NCBI GenBank assembly: GCA_003339415.1
Contig: PDHQ01000633.1
Coordinates: 1-13,335, forward strand
DNA: 13,335 nucleotides
Reading direction: 5' to 3'
Source of the DNA: Ophiocordyceps camponoti-saundersi (nom. inval.)
Lineage: Eukaryota > Ascomycota > Sordariomycetes > Hypocreales > Ophiocordycipitaceae
Shown: piece by piece, positions 1 through 8,106 of the stretch
How positions within the stretch are numbered: the stretch's first letter is position 1
Layout: every line of letters begins with the position of its first letter
Program-made: the position numbers and the translations under genes
The notes under the pieces: model-generated
Databases searched by the model: none
Told to the model about the DNA's origin: nothing
Seen by the model: only the letters and a program-made list of their open reading frames with translations

Positions 1-17
1 AAAACGAGAGAAAAAAG

Positions 18-69
<52 letters not shown>
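18..69. repeat. A homopolymer, 52 nt
   Basis: This is an uninterrupted run of 52 A residues, preceded by a short A-rich lead-in (1-17) with G interruptions. It directly abuts the relic of a minus-strand gene at 72-600. On that gene's strand it is a T-run beyond the 3' end, so it is not a poly(A) tail of that gene. It may be a genuine homopolymer or the low-complexity edge of an assembly. Confidence 0.95.
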
Positions 70-71
<2 letters not shown>

Positions 72-600
72 CTATTCTCGTAATACCTATAACGAAGTCG
101 GATAACGCTACTACTCGAGGAGGTAAGCTTAGCCGCGCTCTTAATATCGCACTTAACTCCTACGCTATAGCTAATAACGCGCTACGCTCGCCGAAACCCG
201 CGCGATCGAAGAAGATAAGCTAACCCTACGCTAGACGCCTTACTAAAACTATATACATTCCTTCCTACTTCGTAAATAGCTATTTACTTTTAATAGCTAT
301 CGTAAATATATATTATATACTTTTTACTAGCCGCCCTTATATAGTAGCTACCTCTTAGTATATATTCTTCTTTATCTTATTATAATCTACCTCTTAATAT
401 TTTTTCTCTATAGTTTATTAAGCTAGCTAATATAAAACGCGCCTTAAAATTCTAATAGCTTTCTATACGGACGGATACGCTTTCCCCTAATAAGTAGCTA
501 AAGCTTATATATTTTAGTAGCTTTTTTACTAGCTATTTCTAACTCGAGGATAGCTATTAACGTAGCGCCTTGCTATGCCTATCCTATTAATATATATAAA
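72..600 (-). pseudogene. RIP-killed relic of a protein gene, diverged relative of the array's minus-strand gene
   Basis: I do not recognise the product. Read on the minus strand, one frame stays protein-like from about 600 down to 72, broken only by TAA/TAG. A likely start is the ATA (former ATG) near 576, followed by A-R-R-Y-V-N-S-Y-P-R-V. Next comes a stretch reading A-Y-P-S-V-x-K-A-I-R-I-L-R-R-V-L, with x a TAG that was probably Gln. The C-terminal part (about 245-120) reads R-S-A-L-L-A-I-A-x-E-L-S-A-I-L. This matches the R-G-L-L-A-I-A-R-E-L-G-I-I-L block of the minus-strand relics at 2790-3513 and its counterparts near 5740 and 7150. Upstream of that block I see no similarity to those copies, so this is a distant paralogue or a recombined fragment. 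A competing minus-strand frame is also fairly open over 250-600, so the frame there is less certain. Distal to about 110 a one-base length difference from the other copies suggests a shifted frame. Confidence 0.55.
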
Positions 601-622
601 TATTTCGGAATAAAAAAAAACA

Positions 623-701
623 CCCCCCCCCCCTCTCTCTTACTCTCTCGCTCTCTCTATCTCCTTTTTCCTTTTATATATATATATATATATATATATA
701 A
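623..701. repeat. C-run, CT-rich tract and (TA)n microsatellite
   Basis: A run of 11 C (623-633) passes into CT-rich sequence and then a (TA)13-type microsatellite (about 675-701). A similar order of C-rich, CT-rich and TA-rich sequence opens the second unit at about 3550-3605. It therefore marks the left edge of the array unit, lying just upstream of the plus-strand relic, where a promoter or 5' UTR would be expected. Confidence 0.85.
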
Positions 702-779
702 TACTTTTCCTTCTCTTTTCTATTATCTTAGCCTCTTTATTATTTTCGAGTTTTATAATTAAAAAAAAAATATTATATA

Positions 780-1560
780 TTTTTCTACCTCTCTAGCTCC
801 CTTTCTAAAAAGGTATTTATTCCTTTATCTTCGATCTTTCTTTCCCTTACTAATATTCTAACTATAAGGCTATAAATCTTATCGTTATTATTCGCTTTAC
901 TTTACTCGGCCCGATCGAAAGATAATTTTACTAGCGCTAGCGATATAATCTTATTATTTTGCCTTTTAGAACTAACTATTCTAACTTTTACTAGCGGCCC
1001 CTTTACTTTATTATAATATATCCTTTTTTTCTAATAAATAAACCCTCCTATTAACCCTTTATAGCCTAACGAGACCGCACTTCTTTCTTATCCCGCTTAC
1101 CCCGTTACTTTACGCTTTAGATATAATAATATAACGAAGCGAGAGATTATTAAGATTATACGGTTAAGGAGCTTTTTCCGCGCTATCCTCGCGGTATTAA
1201 GATAATCGCTTATCGAAGACTACCTTACGGCCTTAGAAGGATCGCCTATTTAAGTTTCTACGCGTTATTTTTACCTTAACTCGCCGTATCCCTTTATCTA
1301 TTATACTAAAATACCTATTTTCGAAAATAGTGCTTATATAATATATATCTACTTCCGCTAATAGCGTAGCTATACTTATTTTTAGATTCTAGCTATACCT
1401 ATCTCTTACCTTAATACGGATCTGCTAAGTAGCGATAATATTACTAATAGCGATATTACTAATAGTAAAAAGTAGTTAGCTTTCTTATATAAACCCCTCC
1501 TCTTATTCTCTATCCTTATATTTAAATTCGCTTACTTAATTATAAGTTTATAATATAAGT
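780..1560 (+). pseudogene. RIP-killed relic of a plus-strand protein gene (unit 1 copy)
   Basis: I do not recognise the family. One plus-strand frame, with codons starting at positions divisible by three, stays protein-like from about 780 to 1560. It has only about a dozen TAA/TAG stops, at places where Gln or Trp is plausible. Readable blocks include Y-S-A-R-S-K-D-N-F-T-S-A-S-D (903-944), N-E-T-A-L-L-S-Y-P-A-Y-P (1068-1103), E-I-I-K-I-I-R-L-R-S-F-F-R-A-I-L (about 1145-1192) and V-S-T-R-Y-F-Y-L-N-S-P-Y-P-F-I-Y-Y-T-K-I-P. The same blocks recur in frame in unit 2, which supports former coding. The true start and stop are unclear; 720-780 is probably 5' non-coding. I see no membrane segments or catalytic motifs. 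The gene converges on the minus-strand relic at 2790-3513, separated by the CT-rich spacer. Confidence 0.65.
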
Positions 1561-1805
1561 TATTTATTAAAACTTTCGTAATTAGAAATATTATAAATTA
1601 AAGCTAAGTTACGAGTATATATTATAATAGCTATTATTAAACTATCTATTACCTTTTACTTTTTACTTTTTATATAAATAAACTTAACTAAAAATCTAAC
1701 CTTTTAACTTTTTATAAGTATTATTAAGTTTATAAACCGTAACTCTAGCTTTAAAAATAACTTATAATTATAAAGCTATTTTATAAAATTATTATTTTAT
1801 TTTAA
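1560..1805. other. AT-rich stretch after the plus-strand relic
   Basis: This is very AT-rich sequence shared with unit 2 (about 4450-4700), with the same short blocks such as AATATTATAAATTAA and TTTATATAAATAAACTTAACTAAAAAT. No frame reads as protein. It is probably the 3' end or 3' flank of the preceding relic. Confidence 0.5.
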
Positions 1806-2470
1806 TTATAATATTTAACCCCCCTCCCCCTCTCCCTTTTATCCTCTTATCTTTTTTCCCCTTCTTAATTTCCTACCTTTCCTACTATTTTGCTAGTCTT
1901 TCCTTTTTCGCTCTCTCGCTATTCTCTTCCCTTTCCTCGCTTTATCGCTAATATCCTTAATCTCTCGCTTTTTTAATCTCTCGCTCTCTCGCTACTCTCT
2001 TATCCTCTCGCTCTCTCGCTACTCTCTTATCCTCTCGCTCTCTTATTACTCTTCTCGCCTTTTTATAATTATTTTCCCTTTCCTTACTTTATCGCTAGCG
2101 TTTTCGCTCTCTCGCTTTTTTATTTTCTCGCTACTTTTTTCCTTTTTCTCGCCCTATTACTTATATTCTCGCCCTTTTACTCCCTCGCTACTTTTTTCCC
2201 TTTCCTCGCTCTATCGCTTATATCCCCGCCCCCTCGCCCTTTCTTTTTCTCGCTTTTTAGTCCTCTCGCCGCTTACGCTACTCTCCTTATCCTCTCGCTC
2301 TCTCTTTATAACTTTCGCTCTCTCGCCCCTTCGCTACTTTTACTACTCTCCTTATCCTCTTACCTTCTCTTTATAACTTTCGCTCTCTCGCCCCCTTATT
2401 ACTTTCGCTACTTTTTTCGCTTTTTTATTATTTTTCCCCCCTCTTATTTTCTTATTATTCTTATTATTAT
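1805..2470. repeat. CT-rich low-complexity spacer with minisatellites (unit 1)
   Basis: About 650 bases are built from recombined words such as CTCTCGCT, CGCTACT and CTTATCCTCT. A 27-base minisatellite repeats almost perfectly at about 1978-2060 (close to three copies, the last diverging). A 65-base unit beginning CTCTCCTTATCCTCT occurs at 2281 and again at 2346. The equivalent spacer of unit 2 has the same word composition but a different expanded unit. No protein-like frame is visible. It separates two converging gene relics. Confidence 0.85.
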
Positions 2471-2664
2471 ATATATTATTTCTCCTATTACCTTTTTTAT
2501 TTTTTAGTAGCTTTTTTATATTCTTACTTATATTAATACGCTATTTCGCGGCTTATTTTTATTTTATATAACTGCTTTTTTTTTCGTATATCTCCTTATT
2601 TTATCGCCTTTACTAATTATATAAGTAAACGGGTTTTTTTTTTTTCCCTATTTATATTTTATTT

Positions 2665-2723
2665 TTCTCTCTCTCTCTCCCTTTTTTTATATATATTTAT
2701 ATATATATATATATATATATATA
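2665..2723. repeat. (CT)n followed by (TA)n microsatellites, unit 1
   Basis: A short CT run is followed by a TA dinucleotide tract ending at ATACGCC. The same pair, in the same order and before the same ACGCC word, occurs at 5352-5457 in unit 2 and at 6610-6881 in unit 3. Tract lengths differ between copies, so replication slippage has acted since the duplication. Confidence 0.9.
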
Positions 2724-2789
2724 CGCCTTTATTTATACTTTTTCTAACTATCTTTCTTATTTTCGTTATTCTTCTATATAAAATAGGTA

Positions 2790-3513
2790 TTATTTTCCCT
2801 TTTACCTCTCTTCTTTCCTCCTTATATCCTCTTCCTTACTATAAACCCTTAAGTAAATAAATATATAATATTATATACTAATACTTCGCTTCCTTAGGTA
2901 TTATATATATTCTTTATTACGATACTTATAGCGAGGTTTAGTAACGATCTTACCGGTTAAGGTTAGCCTAACTAGCTTATAATATAATACCTAACTCCCG
3001 CGCTATAGCTAATAACCCTCTAAGCTTAGGGAATATACCCGAGGTAAAAAAAGAATAAATATAAGCTACTAAGGCAGCGTATAACGCCTTTTTAGATATA
3101 TACTTATTCTTTCGCTAATAGTCTTAAGCTCCAGCTATTTAAGGGATATTATAATTCTCTAGTTTATATATATTATAACGCTAACTAGTTAGAATATTAT
3201 ATAGTAACTAGATACCTCCCCTTTTCCTTCTTACTTAATAATTAACTTAATTATATATTATAGTTTACGGAGCCCTTTTTTTAATATTAAGCCCGAAGAT
3301 ACTAAGAGCTTATTATATAAGAAAATCTCTCTACTACTAAATAGCTTAAATATACTTACCTCCGAGGATATTTTATAAAATACTATAGCTTTTAAAATAA
3401 GTTCGATAACGGCGAATAATTCGATTCCGAAAGTACCTAATATAGCCCTTAACTCTATTTATATTCTAAATATATAGTTTAATAATAGAAAGATATAACT
3501 ATTTATCTTCTAT
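2790..3513 (-). pseudogene. RIP-killed relic of a minus-strand protein gene (unit 1 copy)
   Basis: I do not recognise the family. One minus-strand frame runs without a frameshift from about 3540 to 2790, interrupted only by TAA/TAG. A plausible start is the ATA (former ATG) near 3513, followed by E-D-K. Readable blocks in order are N-R-V-K-G-Y-I-R-Y-F-R-N-R (about 3460-3420), A-L-S-I-F-G-L-N-I-K-K-R-A-P (about 3310-3270), V-R-R-K-R-G-G-I (about 3235-3210), K-K-A-L-Y-A-A-L-V-A-Y (about 3090-3060), then R-G-L-L-A-I-A-R-E-L-G-I-I-L (about 3020-2975). Intact, it would be roughly 240 residues, basic, with no visible membrane segment. Stops concentrate in what look like Gln-rich stretches. The last block is shared by four places in the window, so it is the best-conserved part of this family. 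The gene converges on the plus-strand relic at 780-1560. Confidence 0.65.
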
Positions 3514-3689
3514 ATTATAATTATATCTTATATCTCCTTATTTTATTTTTCCCCCCCTCTCCCTCCTTTTCCTTTTACGTATATATATACTTATATATAT
3601 ATAATATATTTCTTTCTCTTTTTTATTATCTTAGCTTTCTTATAATCGTTAACTTTACGATTTAATAAAAAAAGGTATTTTATATTTTT

Positions 3690-4450
3690 ACACCCCTCCC
3701 CCTATCTCCCTCTTTATATAGTATTTCCTTTTTATTTTCGTTCCTTCTTTCCCTAATTAATTTTCTATAATAGGGCTATAAATCCTATTATCGTTACTTA
3801 CTTTACTTACCTTAGTCTAATTAAAAAATAATATTACTAGTAATAGCGATATAATCTTATTATTTTACTTTTTAAAACTAACTATTTTAATAGCTACTAG
3901 CGGTCTTTCTATCTTTTTATAATACTTTCTTTTTTTCTTAATAAATAAACCCTCCTACTAACCTTATATAGCTTAATAAGACCGCACTTCTCTCTTATCC
4001 CGCTTACCTTATTACCTTATACCTTAAACGCGATAACCTAACTAAGTAAGAGGTTATTAAGATTATATAGTTAAGAAGCTACTTCTACGCTATCTTCGTA
4101 GCGTTAAGAGGATCGCTTATCTAAGCTTACCTTGCGGCTTTAGAAAGATCGCTTATTTAAGTTTCTACGCGTTATTACTATATTAACTCGCTATATTTTT
4201 TTATCTATTATACTAAAATACCTTTTTTCGAAAATAGTGCTTATATAATATATATCCTCTTTTACTAGTAGCGTAGCTATACTTTCTTTTAGATTCCGGC
4301 TATACTCCCCTTCTACCCTTAAATAAATCCGCTAAGTAGTAATAATACTACCGATAGCGAAAAATAGTTAGCTATTTTTTATAAACCCCTCCCTTTATTT
4401 TTTATCCTTATATTTAAATTAGCTTACTTAGCTATAAGGTTACTATATAA
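3690..4450 (+). pseudogene. RIP-killed relic of a plus-strand protein gene (unit 2 copy)
   Basis: This is the duplicate of the relic at 780-1560. From 3975 the frame reads N-K-T-A-L-L-S-Y-P-A-Y, then V-S-T-R-Y-Y-Y-I-N-S and I-Y-Y-T-K-I-P-F-F-E-N-S-A-Y, matching unit 1 codon for codon with substitutions. It carries more TAA/TAG stops than unit 1. Upstream, the shared block around 3845-3890 is in a different frame from the rest. The difference is explained by one extra T near 3939 (TTTTTTTCTTAAT here against TTTTTTTCTAAT in unit 1). The function is unknown. Confidence 0.6.
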
Positions 4451-4704
4451 GTAATTTATAAAAACTTTTAGTTTTAGAAATATTATAAATTAAGGCTATT
4501 TACGCGTATATTACCTTTTAGCTATAATTAACTTATTTACTAGCTTTTACTTTTTATCTTTTATATAAATAAACTTAACTAAAAATTTAACTTTTTAACT
4601 TTCTTTTAAAATTATTATTAGATTTATAAATTATAACTTTAGCTTTAGAAATAACTTATAGTAATAAAGCTACTTTATAAAATTAGTTTTTTATTTTAAA
4701 TATA

Positions 4705-5165
4705 ATATTTAAATCTCCCCTCCCCTTTTTATCCTCTTATTTTTTTTCCTTTTCTTAATTTCCTACCTTTCTCGCTATTTCGCTAGTTCTTCCCTCTCGC
4801 TCTCCCGCTATTTTTTTCCTTTCTCGCCTTTTTAATCTCTCGCTATTTTATTATCCCCTTACTTTCTCGCTACTTTATCGTCCCCTCGCTCTCTTATTAC
4901 TCTCCTCGCCCTTTCCTCCCTCTGCCGCTAATCTCCTCGCCTTTTCGATCTCTTATTTTTTAGTCCTCTTACCGCTCTCGCTACTCTCCTCGCCTTTTCG
5001 ATCTCTTATTTTTTAGTCCTCTTACCGCTCTCGCTACTCTCCTCGCCTTTTCGATCTCTCGCTTTTTAGTCCTCTTACTTTTTTATTACTCTCCTTATTC
5101 TTTCGCTCTCTTATTACTCTCCTTATCGCTTCGCTCTTTTATTATTTTTATCGCTATATATATTA
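4705..5165. repeat. CT-rich low-complexity spacer with a 53-base minisatellite (unit 2)
   Basis: This is the counterpart of 1805-2470. A 53-base unit beginning CTCCTCGCCTTTTCGATCTC starts at 4933, 4986 and 5039; the first two copies are virtually identical and the third is diverging and partial. The 27- and 65-base units of the first spacer are not found here. No coding frame is visible. Confidence 0.85.
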
Positions 5166-5347
5166 TTCCTTACGCTACTTTTTCTACCTTTTACTAATTT
5201 CCTTATACTCTCGCTTATATAAATATAATATCTTATAGCTTATTTTTATTTCGCTTAATTACTTTTTTTTTCGTATCCTTTTTTACTTTATTACTTATAG
5301 TAATTATATAAGTAAACGGGTATTTTTTTCCTTATTTATATTTCGTT

Positions 5348-5351
<4 letters not shown>

Positions 5352-5387
<36 letters not shown>

Positions 5388-5426
5388 CTTTCCCTCTCTC
5401 TCTCTTTTTATTTTTTCTATATATAG

Positions 5427-5458
<32 letters not shown>
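5352..5458. repeat. (CT)15 and (TA)n microsatellites, unit 2
   Basis: A pure CT dinucleotide run of about 30 bases (5352-5382) is followed by further CT-rich sequence and a TA tract of about 27 bases ending at 5457. They occupy the same positions in the unit as the tracts at 2665-2723. Confidence 0.92.
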
Positions 5459-5524
5459 GCTATTATTCCTACTCTTTTTAACTATTTTTCTTATTTTCGT
5501 TATTTTTCTATATAAAATAGGTAT

Positions 5525-6250
5525 TATTTTCCCTTTAACCTCCTTACTTTCCTTTTTATATCTTATTCTTTCTTACGAACCCTTTAAGAGATAAATACGT
5601 AGTATTATATACTAATATTTTACTTTTTTAAGTATTATATATATTCTTTATTATAATATTTATAACGAAGTTAAGTAACGCTCCCGCCGGTCTAGGTAAG
5701 CTAAAATAGCTTATAATATAGTATTTAACTCCCGCGCTATAGCTAATAACCTTTTAGGTTTAAGGAATATACGCGATATAAAAAAAAATAAGCCTAGGCC
5801 GCCTAGGCGGCGTATAATACCTTATAAATAGTATACTTATTTTTTCGCTAATAAACTTAAGCTTTCGCTATCTAATAGTTATTTTAGTTCTCTTATTTAT
5901 ATATATTATAACGCTAATAATTTAAAATATTATATAGTAACTAAATACCTCCTCCTTTCCTTCTTATTTAATAATTAACCTAATTATATATTATAGTTTA
6001 CGGAGCTTTTTTTTTAATATTAAGCTTAAAGATACTAAGAGCTTATTATTTAATAAAATCTCTCTAATATTAAATAGTTTAAGTACGCTTACCTTTAGGG
6101 ATATTTCGTATATTATTATAATCTCTAAGATAGATTTAATAATAATAAATAATTCGAATTAGAAAGTTCCTATTATAGCCCTTAACTTTACTTTATATTT
6201 TAGATATATAGTTTAATAGTAAAAAGATATAAGTATTTATCTTCTAAGCT
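5525..6250 (-). pseudogene. RIP-killed relic of a minus-strand protein gene (unit 2 copy)
   Basis: This is the duplicate of the relic at 2790-3513, aligning with it along its length on the minus strand. Around 5740-5690 it reads R-L-L-A-I-A-R-E-L-N-T-I-L, then A-Y-L-D-R-R-E-R-Y-L-T-S-L, the best-preserved block of the family. It carries more TAA/TAG stops than unit 1 and small length differences around 5770-5800, near a short CCTAGG-containing palindromic stretch, so the frame is no longer continuous. The function is unknown. Confidence 0.6.
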
Positions 6251-6416
6251 ATTATTATATTTTATATCTCCTTTTTTTATTTTTTTTTTTTCTTTTCTTT
6301 AGTTTACTAACTTTTTTCCCCTCTCCTTTCGCTAATCTCCTCTTACCTTTTTTATATATTTCCCTCGCTATTTTTCTTTTCCTCTCTTATATTATCTTAT
6401 TTTCTTATTATTATTA

Positions 6417-6429
6417 CCCCCCCCCCCCC
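6417..6429. repeat. C homopolymer, 13 nt
   Basis: An uninterrupted run of 13 C lies inside unit 3. CpC is not a preferred RIP target, so such runs can persist in this background. The equivalent positions in units 1 and 2 lack it. Confidence 0.9.
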
Positions 6430-6609
6430 TTACGCTCCCGCTACCTTACCTTTATATTTTATTATTTTTTATATTCTTATATATATTAATATACCTTTTT
6501 ACGCCTTATCGTTACCTTACGTAAGTTTTTTTCCTTTCGCTTACCTTTATATTTTATCGTTATTATTAGTTATATAAGTAAATAGTTATTTTTTTTCTTT
6601 TTTTTTATA

Positions 6610-6845
6610 TTTCCTCTTTCTCTCTCTCTCTCTATCCTCTCTCTCTCCCTCTTTTTTCCTCTCCTCTCTCTTCTTCTCCTCTCTCTTCTCTCTCCTTCCC
6701 TCCCTTTTTTCCTTTCTCTCTCTCTCTTCCTCTCCTCTCTCTTCTCTTTCCCTCTCTCCCTCTCTCCCTCTCTCCCTTTCTCTCTCACTCTTCCTCTCCT
6801 CTCTCTTCTCTTTCCCTCTCTCTTTCTCTCCTCTCTCTCCTTCTT
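6610..6845. repeat. Long polypyrimidine (CT-rich) tract
   Basis: About 235 bases are almost purely pyrimidine on the plus strand. Internally, a block of about 33 bases starting CTTCCTCTCCTCTCTCTTCT occurs near 6726 and again near 6789, about 63 bases apart. The minus strand is an open frame (6788-6570), but it encodes only Arg, Glu, Lys and Gly from GA-rich codons and is not a gene. Such polypurine/polypyrimidine DNA can adopt triplex-type structures. Confidence 0.9.
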
Positions 6846-6861
6846 TATACGGTTATAAATA

Positions 6862-6881
6862 AATATATATATATATATATA
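6862..6881. repeat. (TA)n microsatellite, unit 3
   Basis: A TA dinucleotide tract of about 20 bases ends at ACGCC, at the same unit position as the tracts in units 1 and 2 but shorter. Confidence 0.9.
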
Positions 6882-6949
6882 CGCCTTTTTTCCTACTCTC
6901 TCTAACTATTTTTCTTATTATTATTATTCTTTTATATAAAATAGGTATT

Positions 6950-7185
6950 ATTTTCCCTAATTTCTTTATTTTCTTTTTTATATTCTATTCCTTATTATAA
7001 ATTTTTTAAAAAATAAACGCGTAGTATTATATACTAATATTTCGCTTTTTTAAATATTATATATATTCTTCGTTATAATATTTATATTAAAGTTAAGTAG
7101 CGCTCCTATTAGTTAAGGTAAGCTAAAATAGCTTATAATATAGCGCTTAATTTCCTTATTATAATTAATACCGCGCTAAGCTTAT
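6950..7185 (-). pseudogene. 3' fragment of the array's minus-strand gene (unit 3 copy)
   Basis: On the minus strand this reads S-A-V-L-I-I-I-R-K-L-S-A-I-L (about 7165-7120), then A-Y-L-N, two stops (probable Gln or Trp), and E-R-Y-L-T. This parallels the R-G-L-L-A-I-A-R-E-L-G-I-I-L block of units 1 and 2. The N-terminal two thirds of the gene are missing; homology fades just above 7180, where an unrelated minus-strand relic begins. Downstream sequence to about 6950 still matches the other units. Confidence 0.6.
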
Positions 7186-7189
7186 ATAT

Positions 7190-8106
7190 AACCGGCGCTA
7201 CCGAAATATACCGGCCTACGCTTTATACTAAGCTTTATAAGAGCTATATACGTTTATTTATATACCCTTAAAAGCCGGTAACCTCGCCTAGTTATCGTAG
7301 AAGTAAGCGGTATAGCTTTTGCTAGCCTTATTAGCGTTACTAATACGAGACTATATATATTTACCCTTATTTTATTATATCTTACCTCTAAACTTTAATC
7401 TCTAATTTTATTAATCTTTTAGTTTAATAACGATAATATACGAAAACGTGCTTCTAAGTTCTAAAAATATTTTCTTTACTTAGAATATATTTCTTTTAAG
7501 GAAAAAATCGAATATATATATTTTAAAAAGTATTTTATAAGCTATTTTAGACTTCTAGATAACTATTAATAGCCTACCTTCTTTTCTAAATATTTATCTT
7601 ATAATATATTTATAAATTCGGTTTTTTACTATATTACCGCTTTTTATAATTATACTCCTTATATTTACTTATATATTATTATAATAATAGTAATAAAAGT
7701 ATATAAAGTAGATATATTATCTTAAGTCTTATCTAAAAATATAATAGGGACCGGTATCCTTTTTCTATATAGCGTTTATAAATTATAACGCCTTAATCTT
7801 ACCGCTAAGATATATACCTATAATTACTTATAGTAACTATTTCCTTTTTAAGTTTTCGGCCCTTACTTATTAGACTAATACTTACTTTTATAGTATAAAG
7901 GAGGCACTTTCTTATATACGTATACGTAATATACCCCCTTAAACTTATAAGCTAATTTAAAAGTATCTAATAAGCTTTAAAAATAACTTTAAAGATTATA
8001 AGATAAGATTATTAAAACCTTTAAGAGAAAACTTATAAGAAAAGACTATAAGTACGTATCTTTTGCACCTATTAAATTAGTAAAGCTAGCTAAGTTATCT
8101 AGGCAT
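7190..8106 (-). pseudogene. RIP-killed relic of an unidentified minus-strand gene, ATG apparently retained
   Basis: I do not recognise the product. A minus-strand frame runs from an ATG at 8106 (M-P-R, then TAA) to about 7190 without a frameshift that I can see, roughly 300 codons, broken only by TAA/TAG. Readable blocks include Y-K-F-S-L-K-G-F-N-N-L-I-L (about 8040-7995), R-A-E-N-L-K-R-K (about 7865-7840), K-K-D-T-G-P-Y-Y-I-F-R (about 7762-7730), I-F-R-K-E-G-R-L-L-I-V (about 7593-7561) and S-R-I-S-N-A-N-K-A-S (about 7350-7321). The composition is Lys-, Ile- and Tyr-rich; many Tyr probably replaced His or Cys. Stops are dense in 7980-7860, so confidence is lower there. The ATG survives because its TG is followed by C, the context that is spared across this window. 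The gene is divergent from the plus-strand relic starting near 8215. Confidence 0.5.

Larger units (their letters stand above)
620..3540. repeat. Array unit 1 of a degenerate tandem repeat, about 2.9 kb
   Basis: This is the first full unit. Landmarks recurring in unit 2 include the GACCGCACTT block (1073 and 3980, 2907 bases apart), the TATATAAGTAAACGGG block (near 2617 and 5306), the TATATAAAATAGGTATTATT block (near 2775 and 5510) and the minus-strand relic. The copies align over almost their whole length. They differ mainly by C/T and G/A transitions, plus length changes confined largely to the CT-rich spacer, which is about 170 bases longer here. That pattern fits an old tandem duplication attacked by RIP. 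Confidence 0.85.
3541..6275. repeat. Array unit 2 of the degenerate tandem repeat, about 2.7 kb
   Basis: This is a second, nearly complete unit in the same orientation as unit 1 and directly adjoining it. It carries the same elements in the same order: C/CT/TA-rich edge, plus-strand relic, CT-rich spacer, CT and TA microsatellites, minus-strand relic. Relative to unit 1 it has lost more C and G: several CG dinucleotides of unit 1 appear here as TA, which requires a change on both strands. It appears the more heavily mutated of the two. Confidence 0.85.
6290..7180. repeat. Array unit 3, truncated
   Basis: This partial third unit matches units 1 and 2 from inside the CT-rich spacer (equivalent to about 2400 in unit 1) through the microsatellites and into the middle of the minus-strand relic (equivalent to about 3030). 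The plus-strand relic is absent. It begins immediately after unit 2, at a T-rich junction (6275-6300), which implies an internal deletion or an unequal exchange within low-complexity DNA. Confidence 0.75.

Noticed and set aside
1..70. The A-run as the poly(A) tail of a LINE-type element or a retrocopy.
   Set aside because: The adjacent relic is on the minus strand and would need a T-run on the plus strand at this end. The A-run is also preceded by little sequence in which a plus-strand element could lie.
1978..2060. The 27-base repeat as a CRISPR array.
   Set aside because: The copies are head-to-tail without unique spacers, in low-complexity CT-rich DNA of a eukaryotic type.
5793..5811. A short palindromic stretch with two CCTAGG words as a regulatory site or transposon end.
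   Set aside because: It lies inside the unit 2 minus-strand relic, is not shared by the other units and has no matching partner.
6570..6788. An open 72-codon frame on the minus strand.
   Set aside because: It is the purine strand of a CT-rich tract, encoding almost only Arg, Glu, Lys and Gly from GA-type codons. It is open because such DNA cannot form TAA or TAG, not because it is a gene.
620..7180. The array as ribosomal DNA or telomeric repeats.
   Set aside because: No rRNA-like conserved blocks and no TTAGGG-type arrays are visible. The units instead carry protein-like frames in both orientations.
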